Positions 18,674 through 27,791 of a stretch of DNA of 64,000 bases are shown here, in pieces. The stretch covers positions 32,572-96,571 of the forward strand of contig JAFEDX010000193.1 in the NCBI GenBank assembly GCA_018241365.1. The letters run 5' to 3'. The notes beneath the pieces were generated by a model. The model was not told where the DNA came from. It saw only the letters and a program-made list of their open reading frames with translations, and ran no database searches. How positions within the stretch are numbered: the first letter of the stretch is position 1; every line of letters starts with the position of its first letter. Made by a program: the position numbers and the translations under genes. The stretch is from Pseudomonadota bacterium. GTDB lineage: Bacteria > Pseudomonadota > Gammaproteobacteria > Xanthomonadales > Rhodanobacteraceae.

Positions 18674-19972
18674 CTAGTCTTCCGCGACGCTCACTGTCCC
18701 GAAATCCAGCGTCGCGACCGCCCCGCGTTCGGCGCGTGGCGCCAGGGTCACCCGCCAGCCGTACAGCTCGCACAGCCGGCGTACGATGGCCAGACCCAGT
18801 CCCGCACCCTTGACCGTTTCGCCCTCGCCGCGCACGCCACGTTCGAACAGGTGTTCGGCCTCCTCGGCCTTGATGCCTGGACCGGTGTCTTCCACCCGCA
18901 CCCGCCCCGGCTGGACTCGCACCACGATCTCGCCTTCCAGGGTGTACTTGCAGGCGTTGCCGACCAGGTTGCCGAGCGCCACCGCCACCACCGACGACGG
19001 TGCCTCCACCGTTACCGGCGCCTCGATCTCGGTGCGCAGCGCGATCGGCTTGCGTCCGAGGTTGGGACGGTTGGTATCGACGACCTCCTCGACCACCTTG
19101 ACAACATCGGTGGTCTCGCCATCGACCGGCCCCGATTTCTCTGCGCGCGACAGCAACAGCAGCGCCTGGGTCAGCTCGGTCGCCTGACGCACCGCGCGCT
19201 CGATCCGCTGCAGGCGCGTTTGGAGTTTTTCCGGCAAGTCGGGGGTCGCCACCAGCAGCTCGGTGGTGCTGGCGATCACCGCCAGTGGCGTACGCAATTC
19301 GTGGCTGACGTCGGCATTGAATTCGCGATCACGCTCGATCAAGGCGCTCTGGCGTTGCGCATAGTCGTCCAGCGCCGCAGCCAGTTCGCCGACTTCGTCT
19401 TCGGCGAAATGCGGCGCCAGCGGTTCCAGCTGCCGGCCGCTGCGAAACGCGCGCAGGCGTTGCGCGAGGTCGGTGACGGGACGCATCACCCGCCGCGACA
19501 ACCAGTAGCCAACCGCGAGCGACAGCAGCGTGAACAGCACCACCGCGCCTACCAGGCTGGTGACCAGTTGGCGTTTGCCGAGCCCTTCACGGCTGATGTC
19601 GTAGGTCAGGAAAGCGTCCAGCCCATACTTGCGGGCCACCGCGAGTTTGTAATGCTGCGGCCTGCCGTCGGTGCCGCCATGCATGTCATAGACGCCGGGT
19701 GCCAGACCCTGCCATGACAGCGGCGCCTGATAGACGGTGCGATCGTTCCACAACCAGCCTTCGACCAATTTGGACTGCAACGGCTGCTCGGGGTGCAGGT
19801 GCTTGTTCTCCAGCGCCTGCTGCACGTCAGCCTCGAGGCTTTGGTTGATCAGCTGGTTCTCGACCTTGGCACGCACATACAGCGAGGCCACGGCGAACAG
19901 CGCGCTGAGACCGAAGCCGAACAGCGTGAAGGTGACAATCAGCCGGAAGCGGAGCTTACGCCGGGACTGCAT
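18674..19972 (-). CDS. Sensor histidine kinase of a two-component system
   Basis: A 432-residue inner-membrane kinase. A first helix lies at about residues 10-30, a periplasmic sensor of about 130 residues follows, and a second helix lies near 158-178, followed by a HAMP linker. HisKA has the phospho-His in FNADVSHELRTPLAV (near 225), and the ATPase domain has NLVGNACKYT, DTGPGI and GAGLGLAIV. The start overlaps the 3' end of the regulator gene by 17 bases, so the two are one operon. The stimulus cannot be named from the sequence. Confidence 0.92.
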   Translation of the reverse strand: MQSRRKLRFRLIVTFTLFGFGLSALFAVASLYVRAKVENQLINQSLEADVQQALENKHLHPEQPLQSKLVEGWLWNDRTVYQAPLSWQGLAPGVYDMHGGTDGRPQHYKLAVARKYGLDAFLTYDISREGLGKRQLVTSLVGAVVLFTLLSLAVGYWLSRRVMRPVTDLAQRLRAFRSGRQLEPLAPHFAEDEVGELAAALDDYAQRQSALIERDREFNADVSHELRTPLAVIASTTELLVATPDLPEKLQTRLQRIERAVRQATELTQALLLLSRAEKSGPVDGETTDVVKVVEEVVDTNRPNLGRKPIALRTEIEAPVTVEAPSSVVAVALGNLVGNACKYTLEGEIVVRVQPGRVRVEDTGPGIKAEEAEHLFERGVRGEGETVKGAGLGLAIVRRLCELYGWRVTLAPRAERGAVATLDFGTVSVAED

Positions 19973-20642
19973 CCGGATCGACCATGCGGTAGCCGATGCC
20001 GTGGCGGGTGTGGATCAGCGGCTTCTCGAAGGGCTTGTCGATGGCCGCGCGCAGGCCATGGATGTGCACGCGCAACGAATCGGAATCGGGCAATTCCTCG
20101 CCCCACACGCGCTGCTCGAGGTCCTGGCGCGTGACCACCGAGGGACTTGCCTCCATCAACGCCTGCAGCAGCTTGAGCCCGATCGGGTTCAACTGGATGG
20201 ACTGGCCACCGCGGGTCACCACCAGCGTGTCGAGGTTGAAGGTGAGATCGGCGATCTTGAGCACCCGGCTCTTGGGTCCCTTGCCGCGACGCGCCAATAC
20301 TTCGAGTCGCGCCGCCAGCTCCTGCAGCGCGAACGGCTTGGTCATGTAGTCGTCGGCGCCGGATTCGAAGCCGGTGAGTTTCTGTTCCAGCGCGTCGCGC
20401 GCGGTCAGCATCAAGACCGGCGTGTGCTTGTGCGCCTCACCGCGCAGCTTCTTGCAGACCTCGATGCCATCCATGCCGGGCAGCGTCAGATCCAGCACGA
20501 TCACGTCGAAATCGTTGACCACCGCGAGGTGCAGGCCGGTCACGCCGTCGCCGGCGAAATCGACCACGTGCCCGCGGTCTTCCAGGTAATCGCCGATATT
20601 GGTGGCGATGTCGTTGTTGTCCTCGATCACCAACACGCGCAT
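19956..20642 (-). CDS. OmpR/PhoB-family response regulator
   Basis: A 228-residue regulator. The receiver domain has VIEDNND, phospho-Asp in VIVLDLTLPGMDG, MLTARDA and Lys in YMTKPF. It is joined to a winged-helix DNA-binding domain (about 130-225; LNPIGLKLLQALMEA, RVHIHGLRAAIDKPF, HTRHGIGYRM). It is the upstream gene of the pair with the kinase. An 84-base gap separates it from the M56/TonB gene on the same strand. The target genes are unknown; no obvious direct-repeat operator was seen in the short upstream region. Confidence 0.93.
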   Translation of the reverse strand: MRVLVIEDNNDIATNIGDYLEDRGHVVDFAGDGVTGLHLAVVNDFDVIVLDLTLPGMDGIEVCKKLRGEAHKHTPVLMLTARDALEQKLTGFESGADDYMTKPFALQELAARLEVLARRGKGPKSRVLKIADLTFNLDTLVVTRGGQSIQLNPIGLKLLQALMEASPSVVTRQDLEQRVWGEELPDSDSLRVHIHGLRAAIDKPFEKPLIHTRHGIGYRMVDPDAVPA

Positions 20643-20726
20643 GTCAGGGTCCCGCAGGTGCGCTCGTCCGCGCCATGCCGCAAGCTTAGCGAGAAACGCA
20701 CGCGTTTGTCGCGGGAAGGGCCGCCC

Positions 20727-22400
20727 TCAGCGGTTCGGCTGCTGCACGCGCAGACCCGGTTGCCCCCCCGGTACGGACCGGCAGATGTGGGTGCCGGTCT
20801 GCACCAGGCAGGCGGACGCCGCCGCCGCGTCGCCGGCAGTCGTTGTTCCGAGCCGGAACGTGAAGGTCTGTCGATAACGCCGCCCGACTTCTGGCGGTGG
20901 CGCGAACTGCCAGTGCGACAACGCCGACAACGACGCCGCATCGAACGCCCCCGACGCCGATGAATTCACGACTTGCAGGTCTCGCGGCACACCCGCGGCG
21001 TCGAGCGAAAACTGGACTTCAACTTGCCCCTGCACACCATTCATCAATGCCTGTGCGGGATAGACAGGCGCAACCGCGTGCACCGGCCGTGGTGCGGCCA
21101 CGGTATCGGATGCAGCCTGACGATTGGAGACTTGGGCGACCACAAACTGCGGCGGCTCATGAACCATCGCGAGATCCGCCACCACCGGGGACGGCACGCT
21201 CACAGCAGCAACCGCCGGGAGAATCGTCGTGACATCCGGCGATGCCGCGGATTGCTCGACCAGCGCCACGGGTGCCAGAAGCTGTCGTTGTACGACACCG
21301 TCGCGCAGGACCGGCATCGGCACGCTCGCTACGCCAGTGGCCACTTGGCTGCGCAGCGCGCCTGCATTCATCGCGATCACCGCATCGATACGCGCATGCG
21401 CCATGTCCTCCCGCCATGCCACCGCCAGCACGACGGCCACGCCGAACAACAGGCACAAGGCGACGTCCAGACCGGGACGCGCACGCTTGCGCGGCGGTGC
21501 CGCGCCGGTGATGAACCATGCGCGCTCCACCAGCACGCCGCCGCTCGCGGCGAGCACGAGGTCCGCGTGATCGCATCGGAACTCTTCCAGCCCGGCCAGT
21601 GCGGCGACGAAATCACGCCGGCTGCCACCGCTGGCCCGCAACGCCAGTGCGTCGCAACACAGCTCGCGCTCGTTGCGCGCGTCGCGCGAAATCCAGTGCA
21701 CCGCCGGGTGGTAGAAGAACAGGGTTTCCAATACCACCTGGAACAGGTTGGCGACATGGTCGAAACGGCGCCGGTGGGCAAGTTCGTGCGCCAGGATAAG
21801 GTCCACCTGCTCGGCCGGCATCCGCGCCAGCATCGCCAACGGCATCACCACCACCGGCCGCACCCAGCCGACCAGCGTCGGCGTCGCGATCCGCGCACTG
21901 GCCAACACACGGATAGCACGCCGCAGACCAAGCCGCTCGCCGAGCGCGCTCGCACGCGCCTGCCACACCGGCAACGCCTCGGCGGCGCGCACGATTGCCC
22001 GCAGCCCGTGCCATTGCCGGAACATGCGCACCCCGAGCAACACCACGACGCACGCCCAAACCAGTACCAACCACGGCAACGCGACCTGCACCAGCGCCAG
22101 CCAACCGGTCGCCGGATCCGTCGTCATGGACTGCTCTGCGCTGCCTGCCCCCGTCACCAACGCGCTGCCTAACTCGACGGGCTGCCACAGCATCCGCACT
22201 TCGTGCCAGACCGTGCCGACCGGCAGCACGGCCAGCGCAAGCAGCGCCAACATCGACGCCACATAGCGGGGATTGCCGCGTGGCAACACGGCACGCGCCA
22301 CGGCGTATCCCGCAGCGACCAGGGTGGCCTGCCAGACGAAGTGCACGAGGCCCCAGCCGAGCGCCTGCACCGCCAGCACAACCAGCCCGGTGGAACTCAC
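20727..22400 (-). CDS. BlaR1-type M56 membrane metalloprotease fused to a TonB C-terminal domain
   Basis: A 557-residue protein with three N-terminal membrane helices in the first 130 residues. The zinc motif HELAH is near residue 205 with RNERELCCD about 40 residues later, and another helix (ALCLLFGVAVVLAVAW) is near 310. The last 130 residues resemble a TonB domain (APVYPAQALMNGVQGQVEVQ, LSALSHWQFAPP) in place of a beta-lactam-binding sensor. The GTG start overlaps the stop of the BlaI-like gene (GTGA), as in bla/mec-type regulatory pairs. Presumably it cleaves the BlaI-like repressor on an envelope signal, but the ligand is unknown. Confidence 0.85.
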   Translation of the reverse strand: MSSTGLVVLAVQALGWGLVHFVWQATLVAAGYAVARAVLPRGNPRYVASMLALLALAVLPVGTVWHEVRMLWQPVELGSALVTGAGSAEQSMTTDPATGWLALVQVALPWLVLVWACVVVLLGVRMFRQWHGLRAIVRAAEALPVWQARASALGERLGLRRAIRVLASARIATPTLVGWVRPVVVMPLAMLARMPAEQVDLILAHELAHRRRFDHVANLFQVVLETLFFYHPAVHWISRDARNERELCCDALALRASGGSRRDFVAALAGLEEFRCDHADLVLAASGGVLVERAWFITGAAPPRKRARPGLDVALCLLFGVAVVLAVAWREDMAHARIDAVIAMNAGALRSQVATGVASVPMPVLRDGVVQRQLLAPVALVEQSAASPDVTTILPAVAAVSVPSPVVADLAMVHEPPQFVVAQVSNRQAASDTVAAPRPVHAVAPVYPAQALMNGVQGQVEVQFSLDAAGVPRDLQVVNSSASGAFDAASLSALSHWQFAPPPEVGRRYRQTFTFRLGTTTAGDAAAASACLVQTGTHICRSVPGGQPGLRVQQPNR

Positions 22401-22798
22401 TTGCCGGCGTCCTTGTCGAGCTGGTTCAGCAATGCGCGGATCTGTTGCAGCTCTTCGCGACTGGCCTTGTGGTCGCCCAACGCCTGCAACACCAGTCGTG
22501 ACGGCGAACCGTCGAACACCCGCTTGACCATGTCGGCCAGGAAGCGTTTCTGGGTGCGCTCCTTGCTGACGGCGGCACGGTACACGTGTGCACGTTGGGA
22601 TTCATCGCGTTCGACCAAGCCCTTGTCGTGCATGATCTGCAGCATCTTCAACGCCGTCGTGTATCCCGTGCCGTCACGGCGGTGCAACACCTCATGCACG
22701 TCGCGTACCGTGCAGGTGCCGTGTTCCCACAGCACTTGCAGGATGGCCAGCTCGGCATCAGTGGGGCGGGGAAGAATGAGCATGCGATGACCGGTCAT
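22397..22798 (-). CDS. BlaI/MecI-family transcriptional repressor
   Basis: A 133-residue winged-helix repressor. The N-terminal DNA-binding part is LPRPTDAELAILQVLWEHG, then TVRDVHEVLHRRDGTGYTTALKMLQIMHDKGL. The C-terminal dimerisation part includes FLADMVKRVFDGSPSRLVLQAL. The frame opens at 22930, but the upstream residues are not family-like; ATG at 22798 or 22783 is likely. It is cotranscribed with the M56/TonB gene. I looked for the TACA-N-TGTA operator typical of BlaI in the 144 bases upstream and did not see one. Confidence 0.9.
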   Translation of the reverse strand: MTGHRMLILPRPTDAELAILQVLWEHGTCTVRDVHEVLHRRDGTGYTTALKMLQIMHDKGLVERDESQRAHVYRAAVSKERTQKRFLADMVKRVFDGSPSRLVLQALGDHKASREELQQIRALLNQLDKDAGK

Positions 22799-22942
22799 GA
22801 TCGTAGCCGCGAGTTTTGCCCGACTCCGTGATCCGGCATTGTGAAGGCGAAGTTGAGTGCACGCCCCAGATACCCCCTGGTTTCGTAGTCCCCAAGGGCC
22901 GCCGCGCGTGCCCGATCCGGCACACATCAATGCTGGAATGCT

Positions 22943-23512
22943 TCAATGCCCGCCCTTGAGCTGAATGTCATTTCGAACGCTTTGGTTGCGCAAGAATTGC
23001 TGCGCGCCACGCTGCTCGGCCTGAACCTGCGCATAGGTCTTGCAGGTCTTGATCGGCAAATGCGAACCCACCGGGATTTCGCTTTTGCAAACCAGCCGGT
23101 CGCCGTCTTTTTGGGTCAGGATCGCATTCACCGTGCTCTGGTCCGCGAGCAACCGCACCTTGGCATTCTGGTCCATCTTGTCCACGCTGCCGAACTGGGC
23201 ATACAGCTTGTCCATGTCGGCAAAGCTGCCATCGATGGTGGTGCGCTCACCGTTGTCGATGTACTGCCAGCGGCCACCGGGCTGCATCTGCTGGTGGATC
23301 GCGGCAACAATGGCTTCGAAATTCTCCTTGGTATCGGCCTTGACCACCGGCTTGCCGTTTTCCTGCGGAACGGTCGCTGTCGCCGCCGGCGCAGTGGCTG
23401 CCTGTGGTGTGGCTGGCGCGGCGGCGGCCTGGGTCTCCTGCGCCCATGCGTAACCCTGCAACGCCAATGCACCAATGCCAAGTGCCAACATGATCCGAAT
23501 CGACTGTTTCAT
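22943..23512 (-). CDS. Secreted protein of unknown function (189 residues)
   Basis: A signal peptide is clear (MKQSIRIMLALGIGALALQG, Ala-X-Ala-type cleavage near residue 24). A low-complexity Ala/Pro/Thr segment follows (25-55), then a folded region of about 130 residues. Two cysteines in LVCKSEIPVGSHLPIKTC could form a disulfide. Similar proteins occur as hypothetical secreted proteins in xanthomonads; no enzyme motif is seen. It stands alone, 144 bases upstream of the BlaI-like gene on the same strand. Confidence 0.8.
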   Translation of the reverse strand: MKQSIRIMLALGIGALALQGYAWAQETQAAAAPATPQAATAPAATATVPQENGKPVVKADTKENFEAIVAAIHQQMQPGGRWQYIDNGERTTIDGSFADMDKLYAQFGSVDKMDQNAKVRLLADQSTVNAILTQKDGDRLVCKSEIPVGSHLPIKTCKTYAQVQAEQRGAQQFLRNQSVRNDIQLKGGH

Positions 23513-23661
23513 GATTCCCTACTCCGTGATGTCGTTTGGGTCCCCATCAGCCACGGCGGCCAAGGGCTGGACCGCATCCTAGGCACGGCCAGGCGCACCT
23601 GTCAACGATTATTTTCGTACTATGCATATCGTCGGGCTCCGCGCCACTGAGTAGCGCGCGC

Positions 23662-24537
23662 TCATGCGCTGGCCGCTTCGAGATGCCGGATCACGGCATC
23701 CGCCACGTCCACGCCGGTCACGGATTGGATGCCTTCCAGCCCTGGCGAGGCATTCACTTCCAGCACCAGCGGACCGCGCGCGGAGCGCAGCAGATCGACG
23801 CCGGCAATACCTAGCCCCAATGTTGCCGCAGCCCGCAACGCGATGTTCCGTTCCGCGGCCGAAAGCTTCACCGGGCTGCCGGTGCCACCACGGTGCAGGT
23901 TGGCGCGGAAGTCGCCGTCCACGGCCGCGCGCTGCATCGCGGCCACCACGCGCTCGCCGACCACGAAACAGCGGATGTCGCGTCCATTCGCCTCGCGCAC
24001 GAACTCCTGCACCAGGAAATTGGCGTACAGGCCGCGGAAGGCCTCGATCACGCTCTGCGACGCCGCGGGCTTTTCCGCCAGCACCACGCCCGAACCCTGT
24101 GCGCCCTCGTTGAGCTTGATCACGTGCGGCGGCGGGCCCAGCATGTTGAGCAGATCCGTGGTGTCGTCCGGGTTGTCGCCAAACACCGTGACCGGCAGGT
24201 CGATGCCGTGCCGCGCGAGGATCTGCAGGCTGCGCAGCTTGTCGCGCGCACGCAGCACGGCCTCGGACGGATTGGGCGTGTACACGCCCATCATCTCGAA
24301 CTGGCGCAGCACCGCGGTGCCGTAGAACGTCACCGAGGCGCCAATCCGGGGAATCACCGCATCGACGCCGCTCAGCACCCGACCGCCGTAGTGCACGGTG
24401 AACCCGTCGCGGGCAATCCGCATGTAACAGCGCAGCGGGTCCAGCACCCGCACGCGATGGCCGCGCGCACGCCCCGCCGCGACCAGCTTTGCGGTCGAGT
24501 ACAGGCGCGAGTTGCGGGACAGGATCGCGATCTTCAC
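23662..24537 (-). CDS. rimK: RimK-type alpha-L-glutamate ligase (ATP-grasp)
   Basis: A 291-residue ATP-grasp ligase. In E. coli RimK adds glutamate residues to the C-terminus of ribosomal protein S6. Seen here: N-terminus [32 protein letters not shown]-binding [30 protein letters not shown], and the metal site [16 protein letters not shown] at 24537 gives the length and start typical of the xanthomonad protein; the longer frame to 24690 runs through a palindromic repeat and is unlikely. No rpsF is nearby. Confidence 0.9.
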   Translation of the reverse strand: MKIAILSRNSRLYSTAKLVAAGRARGHRVRVLDPLRCYMRIARDGFTVHYGGRVLSGVDAVIPRIGASVTFYGTAVLRQFEMMGVYTPNPSEAVLRARDKLRSLQILARHGIDLPVTVFGDNPDDTTDLLNMLGPPPHVIKLNEGAQGSGVVLAEKPAASQSVIEAFRGLYANFLVQEFVREANGRDIRCFVVGERVVAAMQRAAVDGDFRANLHRGGTGSPVKLSAAERNIALRAAATLGLGIAGVDLLRSARGPLVLEVNASPGLEGIQSVTGVDVADAVIRHLEAASA

Positions 24538-24550
24538 TTGGAGATCTTCA

Positions 24551-24619
24551 TGCCCCCTTGAGTCAAGGGGGCAATCCGTTCGCGTGCACCTGCTCGCGAA
24601 CGGATGGGGGTTGTGGGTG
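24551..24619. repeat. Paired-hairpin intergenic repeat, copy B (upstream of rimK)
   Basis: The element has a perfect palindrome TGCCCCCTTGA-G-TCAAGGGGGCA at 24551-24573, then an 11-bp stem ATCCGTTCGCG / CGCGAACGGAT, then the tail GGGGGTTGTGGG. The outer parts match copy A at 17326, while the hairpin stem is different in sequence but still self-complementary. Confidence 0.75.
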
Positions 24620-24689
24620 TGCGGGAGGCAGGAGCCGCCAGAACATCGCCTATCCCTCGAACGGCAATCTGCAGAACGGCTCCGACCCA

Positions 24690-24760
24690 AGCGGGTGAAG
24701 GGAATCGAACCCTCGTCAGTAGCTTGGGAAGCTACAGCTCTACCATTGAGCTACACCCGC
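24690..24760 (-). tRNA. tRNA-Gly (CCC anticodon)
   Basis: A complete cloverleaf can be folded on the minus strand: acceptor GCGGGTG/CACCCGC, D-arm GCTC-loop-GAGC, anticodon stem GTAGC/GCTAC with loop TTCCCAA (anticodon CCC), a 4-base variable loop, and a T-arm with TTCGATT loop. The length is 71 bases with the discriminator T. The 3' CCA is not encoded (TGG follows), so it must be added after transcription. Confidence 0.95.
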
Positions 24761-24961
24761 GCCGTAGCCGGGATGGTAACGAGGCGGGTGGCGCCTGCGC
24801 AACGCCGGCTGACCGTGAGCTAACCGATTTCTTAGCATTCGCTTGGGATACTGGCGCCAGCAGGCGAACATTCAGGGCGTTTGCATTGAGATGAAGCCGT
24901 CGAACGGGGGGCGCCGTACCGACGCTTTTGGAACACGCGCCCGGATTACTGGGAGTCGACC

Positions 24962-27541
24962 ATGAACCGTTTGTCTTCCTTGCGTGCGATGCTGGTGGCC
25001 GGCGGCGTGTGCGGTGCGCTGCTGATTGGCGCGATGCCAGCCGTGGCACAACAGTACGATCAGCCGTCCTACGACACTTCCCAATCTTATCCAGACCAGG
25101 CGCAATCGCCGGGACGCGTGGCGCGCCTGGCTTATCTCTCCGGCCAGGTGCAGTTCGCGCCGGCCGGCGAGAACGATTGGGGTTCGGTCGAGATCAACCG
25201 GCCGATGGTGATCGGCGACCGCCTCCTGACCGGCGACGATGGACGGGCCGTACTGGAACTGGGCGATGCCTCGGTGCGGGTCGACAACGACAGCGCCTTC
25301 GATTTCCTCAACCTCGACGACAACAACGTCCAGGTCGAGCTCTCGCAGGGCACCCTGAACCTCGCGGTGCGCCAGATGGCCGACGGCGAGAACTTCGAGG
25401 TGGACACGCCCACCGTCGCGTTCGTGGCGGCGACGCCCGGCATCTATCGGATCGACGACGACCCGACCGGCACCGGCAGCATGGTCACCGTGTTCCAGGG
25501 TTCGGGCACGGTGTATGGCGAGAACGGCGCCAGCCGCCAGGTTGATGCGGGTACGTCGTACCGCTTCAACGATTCCGCACTGGCCAGCGTGGACGTGAAC
25601 GGCTTGCCGCAGCCAGACGGCTTCGACCGTTTCTGCGAAGCACGCGACGCGAACTACCAGAACTATGCGCAACAGCAACAGCAGTACATCCCGCCGGACA
25701 TGATCGGCGGTGACGATCTCTATCAATACGGCCAGTGGGACGCGGTGCCGGAATACGGCAACGTCTGGTACCCGACCACCGTGCCGGTGGGCTGGGCGCC
25801 CTACCGCTATGGCCATTGGGCCTGGATCGACCCGTGGGGCTGGACCTGGGTGGACAACCAACCCTGGGGCTTCGCGCCCTTCCACTACGGGCGCTGGGCT
25901 TATATCGGCAATCGCTGGGGCTGGATGCCGGGATCGGTTGACATGCGGCCGGTGTACGCGCCGGCGCTGGTGGCCTTCATCGGTGGCTCGGGCTTCTCGC
26001 TGTCGCTCAACGTCGGTGGCGGTGGTCCGGTCGGCTGGTTCCCGCTCGGCCCGCGCGACGTGTACGTGCCGTGGTTCCGGGCCTCGCGCAACTATTTCAC
26101 CAACGTCAACGTCACCAACATCCGCAACGTGTACGTCAACAAGACGGTCATCAACAACTTCTATGGCGACTACCGTGCCGGCCGCGTGCCGCCGCGCGGT
26201 GGCCATGATTACGCCTACCGCAACATGCCCAACGCGGTCACTGCCGTGCCGCGCAACGTGTTCACCGAAGCGCGACCCGTGCAACCGGCCGTGCTGAAAT
26301 TGAACCGCAACCAGATCGCACGCACGCAAGTCGCACTGCGGCCGGACGCGATTCCGGGCAACGCAAGCTTGGGCCTGCGCCGTCCGGTCGTACAACAGAC
26401 AGTACTGCGTGACCGCCAACCTTTCACGCGCCCCGTGGTCGCGCGCCACCAGCCACCGCCGCGCCCGGTCGCATTCGCCACGCGCGAGAAGGTCATCGCC
26501 AGTCAGCACGGGCAACCCCTTACGAACGCGCAGCTGCAGGATCTGCGCAAGGCGCAGCCGGCCACCGGGCAGCGCAACGACCGTGTCAAGCTGGTCCCCG
26601 TATTGGCTGGAGCCGCAACCGGCGCTGCGGCATTGGGCACCATGCGCCACGGCACGACCCCGGCACGTCCTGCGGAACCCGGCGCGCGTGTCGCACCGGC
26701 AGCGCGTCCGGAAGTCGTGCAACGCCCAGCCGAACCCTCGGCACGGCGCGGCATGCCCGGCGAGCCGCCGGTCCGCAACACGGTGGCGCCGCCGCGCGTA
26801 CAACCGCACCCCCAACCCGAACGCCAGCCGGGTGAGTTGCCCAGTGCCAGCTTCGCCCACCCCGGCGAAGCCCGCACGCTGCCGCGTGCTGCGGTCATAC
26901 GTCCTGCCGATGAAGCACAAACCGGGGCGCAGGGACGCCTGCCGGTCGTGAGGCCGATCGAGCGTGCACCCCAGGCAATGGACCAGCGCGCTGGGCAGCG
27001 CCCCCCGCAAGGCAACCCGGAAGCCCAGCAGCGCGACCGTCAACAGCAAATGCTGCAGCAGCGTGAGGCACAACAACAGTCGCAGCAACGCCTGCGTGCA
27101 CAACAGGAGGACCAGCAGCGCGCACGCGACCAGCAGATGCAGCAGCAACGCCAGCTGCAGATGCAGAACGAGCAGCGCGCACGCGACCAGCAGATGCAGC
27201 AACAACGCCAGATGCAGATGCAGAACGAGCAACGCGCACGCGACCAGCAGATGCAGCAACAGCGCCAGATGCAGATGCAGAACGAGCAACGCGCACGCGA
27301 CCAGCAGATGCAGCAACAACGCCAGATGCAGATGCAGAACGAGCAACGCGCACGCGACCAGCAGATGCAGCAACAACGCGAGATGCAGATGCAACAGCAG
27401 CGCCAGGCGCAAATGCAGCAGATGCGGACCCAGCCCGTGCAGCGCCCCGTGGAACGCGCCGCACCGCGCCAGGCTCCCGAACACCGTGAAGCCCCGCCGC
27501 GGCAACATCCACCGGAAAGCAGCGGCAATCCGTTCCGCTGA
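24962..27541 (+). CDS. Secreted FecR/DUF6600-type protein with glutamine-rich repeat tail
   Basis: An 859-residue exported protein. A signal peptide spans about residues 1-30 (LVAGGVCGALLIGAMPAVAQ). A FecR-like beta domain runs about 55-210 (SGQVQFAPAGENDWGSVEIN). A Tyr/Trp/Gly-rich DUF6600-like region follows at about 255-330 with repeated W-PYRYGHW-type units (GWAPYRYGHWAWID, GFAPFHYGRWAYIG). The last 200 residues are Pro/Arg/Gln-rich and end in 19-residue repeats. No anti-sigma membrane helix or ECF sigma gene is next to it, so it is not a classic FecR sensor. Function is unknown; an envelope or surface role is likely. Confidence 0.85.
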   Translation: MNRLSSLRAMLVAGGVCGALLIGAMPAVAQQYDQPSYDTSQSYPDQAQSPGRVARLAYLSGQVQFAPAGENDWGSVEINRPMVIGDRLLTGDDGRAVLELGDASVRVDNDSAFDFLNLDDNNVQVELSQGTLNLAVRQMADGENFEVDTPTVAFVAATPGIYRIDDDPTGTGSMVTVFQGSGTVYGENGASRQVDAGTSYRFNDSALASVDVNGLPQPDGFDRFCEARDANYQNYAQQQQQYIPPDMIGGDDLYQYGQWDAVPEYGNVWYPTTVPVGWAPYRYGHWAWIDPWGWTWVDNQPWGFAPFHYGRWAYIGNRWGWMPGSVDMRPVYAPALVAFIGGSGFSLSLNVGGGGPVGWFPLGPRDVYVPWFRASRNYFTNVNVTNIRNVYVNKTVINNFYGDYRAGRVPPRGGHDYAYRNMPNAVTAVPRNVFTEARPVQPAVLKLNRNQIARTQVALRPDAIPGNASLGLRRPVVQQTVLRDRQPFTRPVVARHQPPPRPVAFATREKVIASQHGQPLTNAQLQDLRKAQPATGQRNDRVKLVPVLAGAATGAAALGTMRHGTTPARPAEPGARVAPAARPEVVQRPAEPSARRGMPGEPPVRNTVAPPRVQPHPQPERQPGELPSASFAHPGEARTLPRAAVIRPADEAQTGAQGRLPVVRPIERAPQAMDQRAGQRPPQGNPEAQQRDRQQQMLQQREAQQQSQQRLRAQQEDQQRARDQQMQQQRQLQMQNEQRARDQQMQQQRQMQMQNEQRARDQQMQQQRQMQMQNEQRARDQQMQQQRQMQMQNEQRARDQQMQQQREMQMQQQRQAQMQQMRTQPVQRPVERAAPRQAPEHREAPPRQHPPESSGNPFR
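27119..27403 (+). repeat. 57-bp in-frame tandem repeat (5 copies)
   Basis: Five copies with an exact period of 57 bases start at 27119, 27176, 27233, 27290 and 27347. Each encodes 19 residues of the form RARDQQMQQQRQ-x-QMQNEQ. Copies 2-4 are nearly identical at the DNA level, while the last is degenerate. They lie in the Gln-rich tail of the FecR/DUF6600 protein and should form an alpha-helical segment. Copy number is likely variable between strains. Confidence 0.9.
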
Positions 27542-27555
27542 GTCGCCGCACCCTG

Positions 27556-27580
27556 TAACGCCCCGCTCTGCGGGGCGTTA
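27556..27580 (+). terminator. Perfect hairpin between the FecR-type gene and thiS
   Basis: An 11-bp perfect stem (TAACGCCCCGC / GCGGGGCGTTA) with loop TCT begins 15 bases after the stop at 27541. No U-run follows (CACTTTCAGC), so termination would be weak or factor-assisted. The hairpin also ends 10 bases before the thiS ATG, where it could affect thiS translation. Confidence 0.55.
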
Positions 27581-27590
27581 CACTTTCAGC

Positions 27591-27791
27591 ATGCGCATCT
27601 ATCTCAACGGCCAATCCCGCCAATGCGCGGCGGAAACTTCCGTCGCTGTACTGCTCGCCGAAACCGGCTACGCCGGCCGCCGCGTGGCGGTCGAGGTCAA
27701 CCGGGAAATCGTTCCGCGCAGCCGGCACGCACAGCACACGCTGCACGAAGACGATCATGTCGAAATCGTGCACGCCATTGGGGGTGGGTGA
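27591..27791 (+). CDS. thiS: ThiS, sulfur-carrier protein for thiamine thiazole synthesis
   Basis: A 66-residue ubiquitin-fold protein. It starts MRIYLNGQSRQCAAET and ends in the required diglycine (HAIGGG; the terminal Gly-Gly is adenylated and then thiocarboxylated to carry sulfur to ThiG). The reading frame extends further upstream, but ATG at 27591 gives the normal family length. thiG lies downstream but is separated by 294 bases of palindromic sequence, unlike the usual close thiS-thiG spacing. Confidence 0.93.
   Translation: MRIYLNGQSRQCAAETSVAVLLAETGYAGRRVAVEVNREIVPRSRHAQHTLHEDDHVEIVHAIGGG

Noticed and set aside
22799..22942. BlaI operator upstream of the BlaI-like gene
   Set aside because: No TACA-N-TGTA-type dyad was visible; the binding sequence may differ in this family.
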